Below the pieces are notes generated by a model. The model saw nothing but the letters and a program-made list of their open reading frames with translations, did not search any database and was not told the origin of the DNA. Shown here in pieces: positions 15,085-24,568 of a stretch of DNA of 49,145 nucleotides. Source of the stretch: Candidatus Poribacteria bacterium (GTDB lineage Bacteria > Poribacteria > DTPJ01 > WJIO01); assembly GCA_014730235.1 (NCBI GenBank), contig WJIO01000306.1:1-49145 (forward strand), given 5' to 3'. The translations under genes and the position numbers were made by a program. The stretch's first letter is position 1. Each line of letters begins with the position of its first letter.

Positions 15085-18000
15085 ATGACAATCTGGCATC
15101 TAATAAAACAAAGCATCAAATTCCACTGGCGAACACATCTGGGTGTCTTGCTGGGGGTAGCTGTGAGTGCGTCTGTGCTTATAGGCGCACTGATAGTGGG
15201 CGATTCGGTAAGATACACTCTGAAAGAGCAGGCTTTACAGCGTCTGGGCAAAACCCAACTGGCCATGGCCCCGCCCAACCGATACACCAGAGCTGATTTG
15301 GCTAAAGGTTTACAATCAGAATTAGGCGAAGACGTTGTTGTTGCACCTGTGCTGCTTTCGCCGGGGATAGCTATAAGAGGTGACAGCACGGCCAGGGTCA
15401 ATTCCGTCCAGATCATTGGTATAAATGATAATTTCCTGAAGCTTGCCCGTAAACCGGATTTTACCCTACCATCGGAAGATAATGTCGTCATTAACCAGCG
15501 CATGGCCCATCAGCTTGGTGTGACCGAAGATGATGATATACTCCTCACCATCGAAAAGGCCAGTCTTATGTCAAGGGATGCGCCTATGGCCATAGCTGAG
15601 GATTTTCATGTTTCCCTGCGTGTCACGGTGTCGGCTATTGCATCCGATTCGGGTATCGGGCGGTTCAGCCTTAATTCCAGCCAGGTAGCCCCCTATAATG
15701 CCTTTGTGCCTCTGGAATGGCTACAAAAAAAGCTGGAATTACAGGATCAGATCAATCTGGTATTAACAGGCAGTGAATATGAAATAACCACAACAGAGGC
15801 AAATTCAGCTTTAGGCAAAGCGTGGGAATTAGCTGATGCAGGATTGGAAATTAGGGAACTGCCGGATCAAAATGTAATTGAAATCCGCACACCCCGAATA
15901 TTTCTTGAACCTGCCATTGCCAATACTGCTGTGGAGAAAATCCCCGATTCTACAAGGATATTAACGTATTTTGTCAACCAGATAAAGCATGAGCAGCGCA
16001 CCGTTCCCTATTCTGTCGTAACAGCTTTAAATCCCATACCAGAGCAGTATTCCAATATAAAGGACGACGAAGTAATAATTAACCGATGGCTGGCAGATGA
16101 TTTAAAAGCCAGAACCGCTGACATGATAGAGATGACATACTTCACTTTCGGCCCCATGCGCAAACTGGAAGAACGTACAGCGTCGTTTAAGGTTCATGAT
16201 GTAGCGTCTATGGATTCATCATTGATGGATCCAGAGCTAATGCCCGATTTTCCGGGTCTTCACAGTGTGAACAATTGTCGGGATTGGGAGCCAGGAATAC
16301 CGGTGGACCTGGATCATATCAAAGACGAGGACGAAGATTACTGGGATGAATACAAAGGAACACCAAAAGTCTTTCTTACGTTACAGGCTGGGCAATCAAT
16401 ATGGGGCAATAGGTTCGGTGATCTTACTGCATTAAGATACCCATCGGACATGTACTCAATAACAGATATTGAGACAAAGCTGAAACAAAATTTAGAACCG
16501 GCAGCTTTTGGTATGCTCTTTCAGGACGTGCGGGAAAGGGCAATTACAGCCAGTTCCAGATCTATAGACTTCGGTCAGTTATTTCTCAGCCTCAGCTTCT
16601 TCCTTATCGCTTCTGCGTTGATACTCACAGGGCTGCTGTTTGTTTTCGGTGTTCAGTTGCGCACAGAGGAATCCGGCACGCTCTTGTCTCTTGGATTTCT
16701 GCGAGGGCAGGTGCAAAGGTTATTACTGGCTGAAGGTGCTGTTATATCTGTAGCGGGAACTCTTTTAGGATTAATTATAAGCATTTTTTACACCCGGATA
16801 GTATTAATAGCGTTATCCACTGTATGGCGAGGAGCTGTGGGAAATACCAGCTTTTATTATCACGCAACTCCCCAGACCTTTATTGTTGGCATACTGGCCA
16901 GTATAATAGCTTCTTTGTTGACTATATGGATCGCTTCAAGAAGACAGTTTAAAAGAAATATACGGGAGCTTCTGTCGGGGATACCTGAAACACAGGGTAA
17001 AGCTGGAACGAAACGTTCCAGCTTTACCCTGTGGATTGCTCTGGTTTCAGGTATATCTGCATTAGTTATCATCATTGCTGCTCTTTCCGGCAGAGCATCA
17101 CAAACCGCAGCCTTCTTTGTATCCAGCGCATTACTGCTTATATGCTGTCTGGCGTTAATCCACAGCTTCCTGACTGGACGATCTCTGAGCATCATGGGTC
17201 ATGGCCTTTCCAGCATGGGCATGCGCAACAGTTCCCGACGATGGGGAAGAAGCCTGGCCACAATCGCTGTGCTGGCCTGTGGATGTTTTATAACCATAGC
17301 TGTAGGAGCAAATCGAAAGGACGTCACGCAAAACGCCCGGAAGCGCAGTTCCGGCACAGGTGGATTTGTATACTATGGTGAATCGGTTCTGCCGGTGATC
17401 CACGATCTGAATACATCCGAAGGCCGTAAAGTCTTCAGAATGGACAATCCTGCTATGACTGATGTGCGTTTTGTCCCTATGCGTATACACGAAGGTGAGG
17501 ATGCCAGTTGTCTGAATCTGAACCAGCCGCAGAATCCAACCCTTATGGGCGTAAATCCGCAAATGATGCACACGCGGAGTGCTTTCAGCTTTGTAAAGAC
17601 CATGGAAGAGACGGATTCACCCTGGCTTCTGCTTAATTCCAGCCAAGAGCCAGACACTGTAAACGCTGTGGCTGACCAGAACACCTTAACGTGGTCTGTA
17701 GGTAAAGCTGTAGGTGACACCATGACCTTTGTGGACGAATCGGGAAAAGCCTTCAATGTGCGGATTGTTGGGGCTATTGCCAGTTCTATTCTACAGGGAA
17801 GTCTTATTATATCCGAGGAGAATTTTATACAGCGTTATCCGTCAGAAAGCGGTTACCGGGTATTTCTGGTAGACGCACCATGGTCATGGAGTAAAAGCAA
17901 GAAAATCGATGTATCAAGAAGTATCATGAACGCCATGCAAGATGTTGGTACAGAGCTTATGACTACAACTTCCAGACTGGCCATGTTCAACACTGTGCAG

Positions 18001-18384
18001 AACACATATCTGTCTATCTTCCAGTCATTAGGAGGATTGGCTTTAATGCTGGGTAGTATAGGTCTTGGTATAGTTGTAGCACGAAACGTAATGGAACGCC
18101 GAAGCGAACTGGCCCTGTTACAGGCAGTAGGATACCAGAAGCTGTCTATACAGCATCTGGTGCTGATTGAGCATATATTCCTGCTGGTTATGGGATTGGT
18201 TGTAGGTGTGCTGGCCGGGGTTGTGGCTGTTATACCAACGTTGAGATCCGCAGGGGTGGAGATACCATATTTATCCCTGTCGCTAACACTGTTAGGGATT
18301 CTTGTCAGCGGGGTTTTGTGGACATGGCTCGCATCCCGACTGGTATTGCGTAGTCCTTTGTTGAATGCTTTACGAAATGAGTAA
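15085..18384 (+). CDS. Giant FtsX/MacB-type ABC transporter permease
   Basis: Inner-membrane permease of 1099 residues, the partner of the ATPase just upstream. Layout: one N-terminal membrane helix (LGVLLGVAVSASVLIGALIVGDSVR), a large extracytoplasmic MacB_PCD-like region (about 40-480), an FtsX module of three helices (about 495-640: LFLSLSFFLIASALILTGLLFVFG, LLLAEGAVISVAGTLLGLIISIFY), further helices, a second extracytoplasmic region, and a C-terminal FtsX module (about 970-1090: LGGLALMLGSIGLGIVVARNVMERRSELALLQAVGY). This two-module form is known for putative ABC transport systems of the YbbP/LolE superfamily. A 20-bp perfect inverted repeat lies in the central linker (16991-17033). The substrate is unknown. 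Confidence 0.85.
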   Translation: MTIWHLIKQSIKFHWRTHLGVLLGVAVSASVLIGALIVGDSVRYTLKEQALQRLGKTQLAMAPPNRYTRADLAKGLQSELGEDVVVAPVLLSPGIAIRGDSTARVNSVQIIGINDNFLKLARKPDFTLPSEDNVVINQRMAHQLGVTEDDDILLTIEKASLMSRDAPMAIAEDFHVSLRVTVSAIASDSGIGRFSLNSSQVAPYNAFVPLEWLQKKLELQDQINLVLTGSEYEITTTEANSALGKAWELADAGLEIRELPDQNVIEIRTPRIFLEPAIANTAVEKIPDSTRILTYFVNQIKHEQRTVPYSVVTALNPIPEQYSNIKDDEVIINRWLADDLKARTADMIEMTYFTFGPMRKLEERTASFKVHDVASMDSSLMDPELMPDFPGLHSVNNCRDWEPGIPVDLDHIKDEDEDYWDEYKGTPKVFLTLQAGQSIWGNRFGDLTALRYPSDMYSITDIETKLKQNLEPAAFGMLFQDVRERAITASSRSIDFGQLFLSLSFFLIASALILTGLLFVFGVQLRTEESGTLLSLGFLRGQVQRLLLAEGAVISVAGTLLGLIISIFYTRIVLIALSTVWRGAVGNTSFYYHATPQTFIVGILASIIASLLTIWIASRRQFKRNIRELLSGIPETQGKAGTKRSSFTLWIALVSGISALVIIIAALSGRASQTAAFFVSSALLLICCLALIHSFLTGRSLSIMGHGLSSMGMRNSSRRWGRSLATIAVLACGCFITIAVGANRKDVTQNARKRSSGTGGFVYYGESVLPVIHDLNTSEGRKVFRMDNPAMTDVRFVPMRIHEGEDASCLNLNQPQNPTLMGVNPQMMHTRSAFSFVKTMEETDSPWLLLNSSQEPDTVNAVADQNTLTWSVGKAVGDTMTFVDESGKAFNVRIVGAIASSILQGSLIISEENFIQRYPSESGYRVFLVDAPWSWSKSKKIDVSRSIMNAMQDVGTELMTTTSRLAMFNTVQNTYLSIFQSLGGLALMLGSIGLGIVVARNVMERRSELALLQAVGYQKLSIQHLVLIEHIFLLVMGLVVGVLAGVVAVIPTLRSAGVEIPYLSLSLTLLGILVSGVLWTWLASRLVLRSPLLNALRNE
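16991..17033 (+). repeat. Perfect 20-bp inverted repeat inside the permease gene
   Basis: Arms 16991-17010 and 17014-17033 are exactly complementary with a 3-base AAA loop. It encodes the cytoplasmic linker segment TQGKAGTKRSSFTLW, at the boundary between the two halves of the permease. Read in frame, with no stop codon. Confidence 0.9.
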
Positions 18385-18428
18385 ACAATTCGTCGGAAAT
18401 ACAATGCCCAGAGTCTTGAGTCTAATAA

Positions 18429-19847
18429 ATGGATATTAGCATTAAAAATCAAACATCGTTATTAAAGATACTCCCATACATTACCGGGATAATTGCCCTT
18501 CTGGTTTTATCCCTGTGGGTATTCAGGCAGCCGGAGATAGAATTAACCGAGCGTGTTCCCGGCACTGACAACGTGATCGGCGAAGAGCCTGAAGCAAAAT
18601 CCGGCGGCGACGTGTTTAGCGGGAGTTTAACAGTTGGAAACGCTGCGCCTGCGAATATAGCCGGATCGTGGCCCAATTTCAGGGGTTTGGATTATGACTC
18701 TATAAACAAGGAAAGCATAAAACTGGATCGAAGCTGGGCAGAAAGCGAACCTAAAGAAATATGGGGTATGGATGTAGGCGAGGGATATGCAGGAGCCGCC
18801 ATACTGGACGGTAAAGTCTATCTGCTGGACTATGATGCAGAAGCTCAGGCCGATGTTATGCTGTGCCTTTCGCTGGCCGACGGCGGGGAAATATGGCGAT
18901 ACTCTTATCCTGTAGCCATAAAGCGCAATCACGGCATGTCCCGCACCGTTCCGGCTGTGACGGATAAATACCTGGTATCTATAGGCCCTATGTGCCATGT
19001 TCTGTGCCTTGACCCCAATACAGGAGAATTCCTATGGGCTTTTGACCTTGTAGAGCAGTATGGCACCGTTATACCCGAATGGTACGCCGGTCAATGTCCG
19101 ATTATAGAGCAGGATAAGGCCATAATAGCTCCCGGCGGTGAGGATGTGCTGATGATGGCCGTTGACTGTGCAACCGGCGATATAATATGGAAAACACCCA
19201 ACCCCAACGCTTGGAATATGACTCATTCATCAATTATACCTATGGACATCCTGGGTCAACGCACTTACGTTTACTGTGCCAGCGGTGGAGTTGTAGGCGT
19301 TTCCGCTCAGGATGGTTCGATTTTGTGGGAGACTACAGACTGGAAGATCAGCATAGCCACAGTTCCCTCCCCTGTGCAGGTGGGAGAAGACTTAATATTT
19401 CTGTCTGGAGGTTATAATTCGGGCAGTATGATGTTAAAGATAAAGGACGAGAACGGAAATTTAGTTCCGGAGACGCTATTTCGGCTGAAACCAAACGTTT
19501 TTGGCTCTGACCAGCAGACTCCCATATTTTACAAAGGATATATATACGGGGTCAGACCTGATAAACAGATGGTCTGTCTCGATTTAAATGGTAGTGTTGT
19601 ATGGAAAAGCGGAACAGCAAATCGTTTCGGCATAGGGCCGTATATGATTGCTGATGGAATGATGTATATTCTGGATGATTCGGGCCTGCTAACCCTGGCA
19701 GAAGCCAGAAGCGATACTTATAACCAGCTTGCCCAATCCCAGGTGCTTCACGGGCATGACGCCTGGGGACCCATGGCAATGGTAAAGGGTAGGCTGATAC
19801 TACGAGATCTGACCAGAATGGTATGTCTTGATGTCGCGGCAAAATAA
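18429..19847 (+). CDS. Membrane-anchored PQQ-type beta-propeller protein 3
   Basis: A 472-residue protein with an N-terminal anchor (ILPYITGIIALLVLSLWVF) and a propeller that opens with SWPNFRGLDYDSINKE. Blades include LCLSLADGGEIWRYSYP, CLDPNTGEFLWAFD, MMAVDCATGDIIWKTPN and SAQDGSILWETTDWK. It lies 44 bases after the permease and 12 before the next propeller, so it is part of the same operon. It is related to propeller 1 (shared endings of the type ...EA...LSSA/QSQVLxG...W..P.....G...RD/NL...VCL). No cofactor residues can be assigned. Confidence 0.83.
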   Translation: MDISIKNQTSLLKILPYITGIIALLVLSLWVFRQPEIELTERVPGTDNVIGEEPEAKSGGDVFSGSLTVGNAAPANIAGSWPNFRGLDYDSINKESIKLDRSWAESEPKEIWGMDVGEGYAGAAILDGKVYLLDYDAEAQADVMLCLSLADGGEIWRYSYPVAIKRNHGMSRTVPAVTDKYLVSIGPMCHVLCLDPNTGEFLWAFDLVEQYGTVIPEWYAGQCPIIEQDKAIIAPGGEDVLMMAVDCATGDIIWKTPNPNAWNMTHSSIIPMDILGQRTYVYCASGGVVGVSAQDGSILWETTDWKISIATVPSPVQVGEDLIFLSGGYNSGSMMLKIKDENGNLVPETLFRLKPNVFGSDQQTPIFYKGYIYGVRPDKQMVCLDLNGSVVWKSGTANRFGIGPYMIADGMMYILDDSGLLTLAEARSDTYNQLAQSQVLHGHDAWGPMAMVKGRLILRDLTRMVCLDVAAK

Positions 19848-19859
19848 GAAAGGAAGAAG

Positions 19860-21266
19860 ATGATAAGGAAGTTAGTGATATTTATTGTTGTAACACTTAT
19901 AGCCTGTATGAGCGTTAATGCTGAAACCATAATCGGTTGGAGGCATGACCCTACAGGCAGATTCCTGGACGCTGAACCACCTATAGAATGGTCAGCAGAA
20001 AATGATGTAAATATTATCTGGAAAACCCCCATGCGCAATTGGAGCAACGCTTCACCACTGATGGTGGGTAATAAGATTTTTGTATGTTCCGAACCATCCA
20101 CACTGGTATGTATAAACGCGGATATTGGCGGTATTTTATGGGAGCGAACCAACACATACCTGGATTTACTTGATCCTGAAGAAGCTGAAAAATTAGGGAA
20201 AGAACTGGAACAGGTAGGACTGGATCAGTTGACAAAAGATTACAGGTCTACCAAGGGTAAGCTGGATAGAGCCAGGAACAAGTTAAAGAAACTGCCCGAA
20301 GATGCAGATCCAGAGGAGAAAAGCAAGTTAGAGCAGGAAATAAAGGAATTTACCCAGAAGTATGAAGAAATCGAAGCTAAAATGAAGCCATACTGGGATT
20401 ACGTCATGCCTTCAACACATGATGTCAACGGTTATTCTTCCCCAACACCGGTCAGCGACGGTGAATATGTATATGTGCTGTTTGCCACCGGAGTTGCCGC
20501 CTGCTACGATCTGAAAGGCAACCGCAAGTGGATAAAGTTTATAGAAAAACCAACTCACGGCTGGGGCCACAGCACCACGCCTATACTAGCTGGTGATAAA
20601 CTGTTGATACATATTCTTGACCTTGTAGCTCTGAATAAAAACTCCGGTGAAACCTTATGGCGCAGCAAAGCCCAGAACGGATGGGGAACAGGACTTGTAA
20701 CACAAATCGGCGGAGAAGATATTTTAATTACAGCTAAAGGAGATTTTTTCCGGGTAAGTGATGGCAAGCAGCTGGCAAAGGAAGTCAGCTTGCTGGAATA
20801 CGGCCGTCCCATACTTCACGACGGTATTGTGTATTTCATTCAGCACGAAGGCAAAGCCTTTAAACTGCCGGATGAGATTACCGGAGATGAAATTAATCTG
20901 GAAGAACTATGGCAGACAATGCCAAAGAAAGACCGATACTACGCATCATCGGTCTACCATGAAGGCCTGATTTATGCTATAGTAAGAAGAGGGCATGATT
21001 TCAGCGTTATTGACGCTGATACCGGCGAGGTTATATACGAGGAACGCCTGAAACTGGGTAAAGGTGAAACCTACCCAAGTATCACTCTGGCTGGCGAATA
21101 TCTATTTGTCAGTAACGACAACGGCACGACGGTTGTAATGAAGCCGGGTCGGGAACCAAAAGAGATCAGGCGAAACGATCTGGAAAACTTCCGTACTTCT
21201 CCTTTGTTCATTGGCAATAAAATATATATCCGGGGTCGGGAGCATATGTATTGTATAGGAGAATAG
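19860..21266 (+). CDS. Secreted PQQ-type beta-propeller protein 4 with coiled-coil insertion
   Basis: A 468-residue periplasmic propeller. Signal peptide MIRKLVIFIVVTLIACMSVNA. The segment IIGWRHDPTGRFLDAEPPIEWSAENDVNIIWKTPM is typical of the WxxWRGP-like opening. Between the first and second blades (about residues 100-175) an insertion rich in Glu and Lys, EEAEKLGKELEQVGL...KLDRARNKLKKL...KLEQEIKEFTQKYEEIEAK, is a predicted coiled coil, a likely protein-protein contact. The C-terminus ENFRTSPLFIGNKIYIRGREHMYCIGE matches that of propeller 5. AGGAAGAAG precedes ATG. Confidence 0.83.
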   Translation: MIRKLVIFIVVTLIACMSVNAETIIGWRHDPTGRFLDAEPPIEWSAENDVNIIWKTPMRNWSNASPLMVGNKIFVCSEPSTLVCINADIGGILWERTNTYLDLLDPEEAEKLGKELEQVGLDQLTKDYRSTKGKLDRARNKLKKLPEDADPEEKSKLEQEIKEFTQKYEEIEAKMKPYWDYVMPSTHDVNGYSSPTPVSDGEYVYVLFATGVAACYDLKGNRKWIKFIEKPTHGWGHSTTPILAGDKLLIHILDLVALNKNSGETLWRSKAQNGWGTGLVTQIGGEDILITAKGDFFRVSDGKQLAKEVSLLEYGRPILHDGIVYFIQHEGKAFKLPDEITGDEINLEELWQTMPKKDRYYASSVYHEGLIYAIVRRGHDFSVIDADTGEVIYEERLKLGKGETYPSITLAGEYLFVSNDNGTTVVMKPGREPKEIRRNDLENFRTSPLFIGNKIYIRGREHMYCIGE

Positions 21267-21274
21267 GTGTTATA

Positions 21275-21295
21275 GGGGCGTATTGTATACGCCCC
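21275..21295 (+). terminator. Intergenic hairpin after propeller 4
   Basis: GGGGCGTAT (21275-21283), TGT loop, ATACGCCCC (21287-21295). It is followed by AAAAG and not a T-run, so on the plus strand it is a weak terminator or a processing/attenuation hairpin within the operon. Confidence 0.45.
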
Positions 21296-21341
21296 AAAAG
21301 TACCAACTCAAGAAGATTTATTTTTATTACAGGTAATCAAA

Positions 21342-22391
21342 ATGAAAAGCTCAAAGTTAAGCAAAATAATTTCCGTTACACTCACCAGTATTAGTGTCCT
21401 AATTATAGCACTTTTAATATATATAACTTTCTTCGGCAGGGATGCTGAAAATCCCGGTGGTGTATTCAGTTATAACATAGATAAATACAGGAAGACTGAC
21501 CCTAAGTTAATTAAATTTAATGAAACGGGTTCAATTGATACCGGATTTCTATCAGTTTCGGCTGTGACAACCGACCTCAAAGACCAGATATATGTAGCTG
21601 GTGATAAAGCTGTTCGGATATTTGACAGCGCTGGTAATCTTTTATCAGAGTTCCAATTATCTGATTCGGCCAACTGTATGTCTGTTTCTGAAGATGATAT
21701 GATCTATCTGGGTATTGGGGATCATGTGGAAGTATACAACATGGACGGAAAGCTATTAAACACCTGGAAAACTGCTGGTGAAATGTCAATACTCACGTCT
21801 GTAGATGCTTACGGTGACGATATTTTCGTTGCTGATGCCGGTGGTCGGGTTGTGCTTCGTTATGACCGTTCCGGTAAGCTAATTAAGCGCATTGCAGAAC
21901 CGGATGAATATAACAACATACCCGGACTGGTTGTTCCCAGTCCTCATGTTGATCTGGCAGTGGCTCGGGATGGTCTGCTAAGAGTAGTAAATCCGGGCAA
22001 TCACCGAATTGAAGCCTATACATTCGACGGATATCTGGAATTTTCGTGGGGTGAACCTTCCATGACCATAGAAGGCTTCAGCGGATGCTGTAATCCGGTG
22101 AATTTTGCTATTATGCCTAATGGTCGTTTTGTCACATGCGAACAGGGGCTTACAAGGGTTAAAATCTACACCGAAGCTGGAGAGTTTGAGAGCGTTGTGG
22201 CCGGGGTTGAGTCCTTTGATATGAAAGAGGATATGCCTATTCCTGATGGACGATCTGAGAGCGGCTCGATGGTTCTGGATGTAGCTGTTGACTCAATTGG
22301 TAGGGTGCTGGTTTTAGACCCGGTGCAAAAGTCTGTGAGAATATTTACAGAAATAAATACTCAGGAATCCATTAAGGAAGAAGAGATATAG
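21342..22391 (+). CDS. Membrane-anchored NHL-type six-bladed beta-propeller protein
   Basis: A 349-residue protein with an N-terminal helix (IISVTLTSISVLIIALLIYITFF). A propeller of NHL/6-bladed type follows: QIYVAGDKAVRIFDSAGNLLSEF, DIFVADAGGRVVLRYDRSGKLIKRI, LLRVVNPGNHRIEAYTFDGYLEFSWG, VLVLDPVQKSVRIFTE. The segment GFSGCCNPVNFAIMPNGRFVTCEQGLTRVKIY suits the widely found NHL-repeat partners of Tat and Fe-S operons. Its stop abuts the ATG of the next gene, so translation is coupled. It probably acts outside the cytoplasmic membrane as a binding or docking protein. Confidence 0.8.
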   Translation: MKSSKLSKIISVTLTSISVLIIALLIYITFFGRDAENPGGVFSYNIDKYRKTDPKLIKFNETGSIDTGFLSVSAVTTDLKDQIYVAGDKAVRIFDSAGNLLSEFQLSDSANCMSVSEDDMIYLGIGDHVEVYNMDGKLLNTWKTAGEMSILTSVDAYGDDIFVADAGGRVVLRYDRSGKLIKRIAEPDEYNNIPGLVVPSPHVDLAVARDGLLRVVNPGNHRIEAYTFDGYLEFSWGEPSMTIEGFSGCCNPVNFAIMPNGRFVTCEQGLTRVKIYTEAGEFESVVAGVESFDMKEDMPIPDGRSESGSMVLDVAVDSIGRVLVLDPVQKSVRIFTEINTQESIKEEEI

Positions 22392-22673
22392 ATGGGAAAT
22401 AAAGATAATCAAAAACATGATCGCCGCGAATTTTTGAGAACTCTTGGGCGTTATACTATATTGGGTGGATTGTTTTCCATTGGTGGATTTCTTGCCATCA
22501 ACCGCAAGATGGATTTCTCATGTCCTGCCCCGCAGGATGGAAGCCCGAAACGGTTAGAAGGAATCTGCCGCAGCTGTGTTGTGTTTAAAGATTGTGATCT
22601 ACCTCTTGCAGAAGATATAAAGTCGAAAAATAAAAAAATACAGCGGGAGCTTCGCTCTCCCGATAAAACATAG
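22392..22673 (+). CDS. Small Tat-exported four-cysteine protein
   Basis: A 93-residue protein whose N-terminus, HDRREFLRTLGRYTILGGLFSIGGFLA, is a twin-arginine signal or anchor. The mature part has four cysteines (44, 59, 62, 68: SCPAP, GICRSCVVFKDC), enough for one metal or Fe-S centre. The family is not recognised. The immediate downstream genes are a Tat-exported polyferredoxin and a membrane ferredoxin, so it probably belongs to the same electron-transfer complex. A 6-bp GGGAG/CTCCC hairpin (22644-22662) falls within its last codons. Confidence 0.65.
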   Translation: MGNKDNQKHDRREFLRTLGRYTILGGLFSIGGFLAINRKMDFSCPAPQDGSPKRLEGICRSCVVFKDCDLPLAEDIKSKNKKIQRELRSPDKT

Positions 22674-22695
22674 ATATTAAAGAAGGTGTTATTAA

Positions 22696-23265
22696 TTGCC
22701 TGAAAAAGATAAAGATAAAATATCGCGACGGGATTTTATAAGTAATACAATTAGAGGGGTCTGTTTGCTGGGTTTGGGAGGAACACTGGGACTTGTTGCC
22801 ACCCGTACCCAGGCCGGGGATACGGTATGGCAGATTGATCCCAACAAGTGCATAGGCTGTGGTAGGTGTGCAGACCATTGTGTTCTGGAAATATCGGCTG
22901 TTAAATGTGTCCATAACTTCGCCATGTGCGGATATTGTAAGCTGTGTACAGGTTACTTTGAACCACAGCCCAACGCCCTTAACACCGGCGCGGAAAACCA
23001 GCTATGCCCTACAGGTGCTATCCGGCGAAGCTTTGTGGAACACCCGTATTATGAATACGAGATCGACGAGGAGTTGTGTGTGGGGTGCGGTAAATGTGTA
23101 GTAGGTTGTAATGCCTTTGGCAATGGTTCGTTGTTCCTTCAGATAAGGCATGATGTTTGTGTAAACTGCAACGAGTGTGCAATATCTGTAGTATGTCCAT
23201 CAGGGGCTTTTAAACGGGTAAATGCCAGTAAACCTTATATACTTAAGGGTGAGGAAGGTGAATGA
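22696..23265 (+). CDS. Tat-exported polyferredoxin (NapG/NosR-partner type)
   Basis: Periplasm-facing electron carrier of 189 residues. The signal ISRRDFISNTIRGVCLLGLGGTLGL has the Tat SRRxFI motif. It has 17 cysteines, 16 of them in cluster-forming groups: C52-x2-C55-x2-C58-x3-C62; C71, C78, C81, C84 with C104P; C128-x2-C131-x2-C134-x3-C138; C155-x2-C158-x2-C161-x5-C167P. This allows up to four [4Fe-4S] clusters, as in NapG-like proteins. It starts at TTG 22696 with AAGAAGGTG upstream. The 3' end overlaps the NapH-like membrane gene by 4 bases, the usual NapG-NapH arrangement. Confidence 0.83.
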   Translation: MPEKDKDKISRRDFISNTIRGVCLLGLGGTLGLVATRTQAGDTVWQIDPNKCIGCGRCADHCVLEISAVKCVHNFAMCGYCKLCTGYFEPQPNALNTGAENQLCPTGAIRRSFVEHPYYEYEIDEELCVGCGKCVVGCNAFGNGSLFLQIRHDVCVNCNECAISVVCPSGAFKRVNASKPYILKGEEGE

Positions 23266-24551
23266 TATACGGCTACTGTAAAATCTCAGGCGCAGTTTTA
23301 CTGATAATTTGTTTATTATTTGCTTTTGCGCCTAATTATGCTTTCAGTGTACAACGTTTTCCGCCGCCCCAGTTTAAGTCGGGCCACGTGCTGCCGGAAA
23401 CTACTCAGGCGCCGCCCAGAAGCGATTTTTACGAATATCTGGATGCGGGAGTATTGCTGGCGGCTCTGGCTGTGGCTACATATCTGGCCCTGAAAAGACG
23501 CAGCCGGACAGGCTTACTTATACTTACCATATTTTCCCTGGCCTATTTTGGTTTCTGGCGAATGGGCTGTGTATGCGCCGTTGGGTCTGTACAGAATGTT
23601 ACGATTACGCTGTTTCAAACTGGCTATTCCATACCGCTTGTTGTAGTAATATTTTTTGCCCTACCTCTGATCTTTACCCTGTTTTTTGGCAGAACTTTCT
23701 GCGCCGCCGTATGTCCCCTGGGGGCCATACAGGATATTTTTGTAATAAAACCTGTGAGGGTTCCTCGTTGGCTGGACAGGGGACTTCGGGTAATCCCCTA
23801 TTTATACCTCGGATTTGCGGTGCTTTTTGCCGCCACAGGCAGCGCGTTTATCATCTGTGAGTATGACCCTTTTATAGCTTTTTTCCGAAGGGGTGGCAGA
23901 GCCGCAATTCTGGCTTTCGGTGGTTTATTGTTGATACTGGGGATGTTTGTGGGAAGACCTTACTGCCGGTATCTGTGCCCTTACGGCGTGGTCTTAAGCT
24001 GGATGTCCAAGGCTTCCAAGTGGCATGTAAGCATTACACCTAACGAGTGCATACAATGCAGGCTGTGCGAGGACTCATGCCCCTTTGAAGCTATTGACTC
24101 TCCAACGGAAGAGAAAGCCAATACTCCCAGAACTGAAGGTAAAGGAAGGTTGATAACCTTAATAATTCTTTTGCCTCTGTTCATCGCTATGGGTGTGGGT
24201 CTGGGCGCTGGCGTAGGATCGTATTTATCCAGGATCGATCCTGATGTTAGACTGGCCGAGAGAATATGGCTTGAGGATACAGGACAGATTGATGAGATGG
24301 ACGACGCAAGCGAAGCATTTCGTAAGACCGGAAGACCTTCCAGCGAACTTTTTGCCGAAGCAAAACAGCTACGCAGGCAGTTCAGGATAGGTAGTATGAT
24401 CCTGGGTGGGTTTCTGGGATTATTTACAGGTATAAAGATGATAAGCCTTTCAATTAAACGCAGCAGAAAGGATTATGAAACAAACCGCACCCATTGTGTA
24501 TCGTGCGGCCGATGCTTTTCTTATTGTCCAGTGGAGAAGGATGAAAAATGA
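23262..24551 (+). CDS. NapH/NosR-like membrane ferredoxin
   Basis: Polytopic inner-membrane Fe-S protein of 429 residues. It has a signal/TM segment at 8-28, further helices at about 60-76, 84-98, 121-142, 176-198 and 215-231, and the paired CxxxCP motifs of the family (CAAVCPLG at 147, CRYLCPYG at 235). A [4Fe-4S] motif, CIQCRLCEDSC, is at 263-273. Two more helices follow, with a second [4Fe-4S] motif, CVSCGRCFSYC, at 412-422. In NapH and NosR such proteins pass electrons across the membrane, usually from quinol or flavin sites. No nap or nos reductase gene is present, so the terminal acceptor is unknown. Confidence 0.83.
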   Translation: MIYGYCKISGAVLLIICLLFAFAPNYAFSVQRFPPPQFKSGHVLPETTQAPPRSDFYEYLDAGVLLAALAVATYLALKRRSRTGLLILTIFSLAYFGFWRMGCVCAVGSVQNVTITLFQTGYSIPLVVVIFFALPLIFTLFFGRTFCAAVCPLGAIQDIFVIKPVRVPRWLDRGLRVIPYLYLGFAVLFAATGSAFIICEYDPFIAFFRRGGRAAILAFGGLLLILGMFVGRPYCRYLCPYGVVLSWMSKASKWHVSITPNECIQCRLCEDSCPFEAIDSPTEEKANTPRTEGKGRLITLIILLPLFIAMGVGLGAGVGSYLSRIDPDVRLAERIWLEDTGQIDEMDDASEAFRKTGRPSSELFAEAKQLRRQFRIGSMILGGFLGLFTGIKMISLSIKRSRKDYETNRTHCVSCGRCFSYCPVEKDEK

Positions 24552-24568
24552 GGTTTTAGGAGGCTATG

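Noticed and set aside
22644-22662. GGGAG/CTCCC hairpin at the end of the small Tat protein gene as a terminator.
   Set aside because: It lies within the coding sequence, has no T-run, and downstream genes are closely spaced, so termination there is unlikely.
22696-24551. The Fe-S pair as part of a nitrous oxide or nitrate reductase operon (nos/nap).
   Set aside because: NapG/NapH- and NosR-like features are clear, but no nosZ, nosD, napA, napB or cytochrome gene lies in the locus, so only the family resemblance is claimed.
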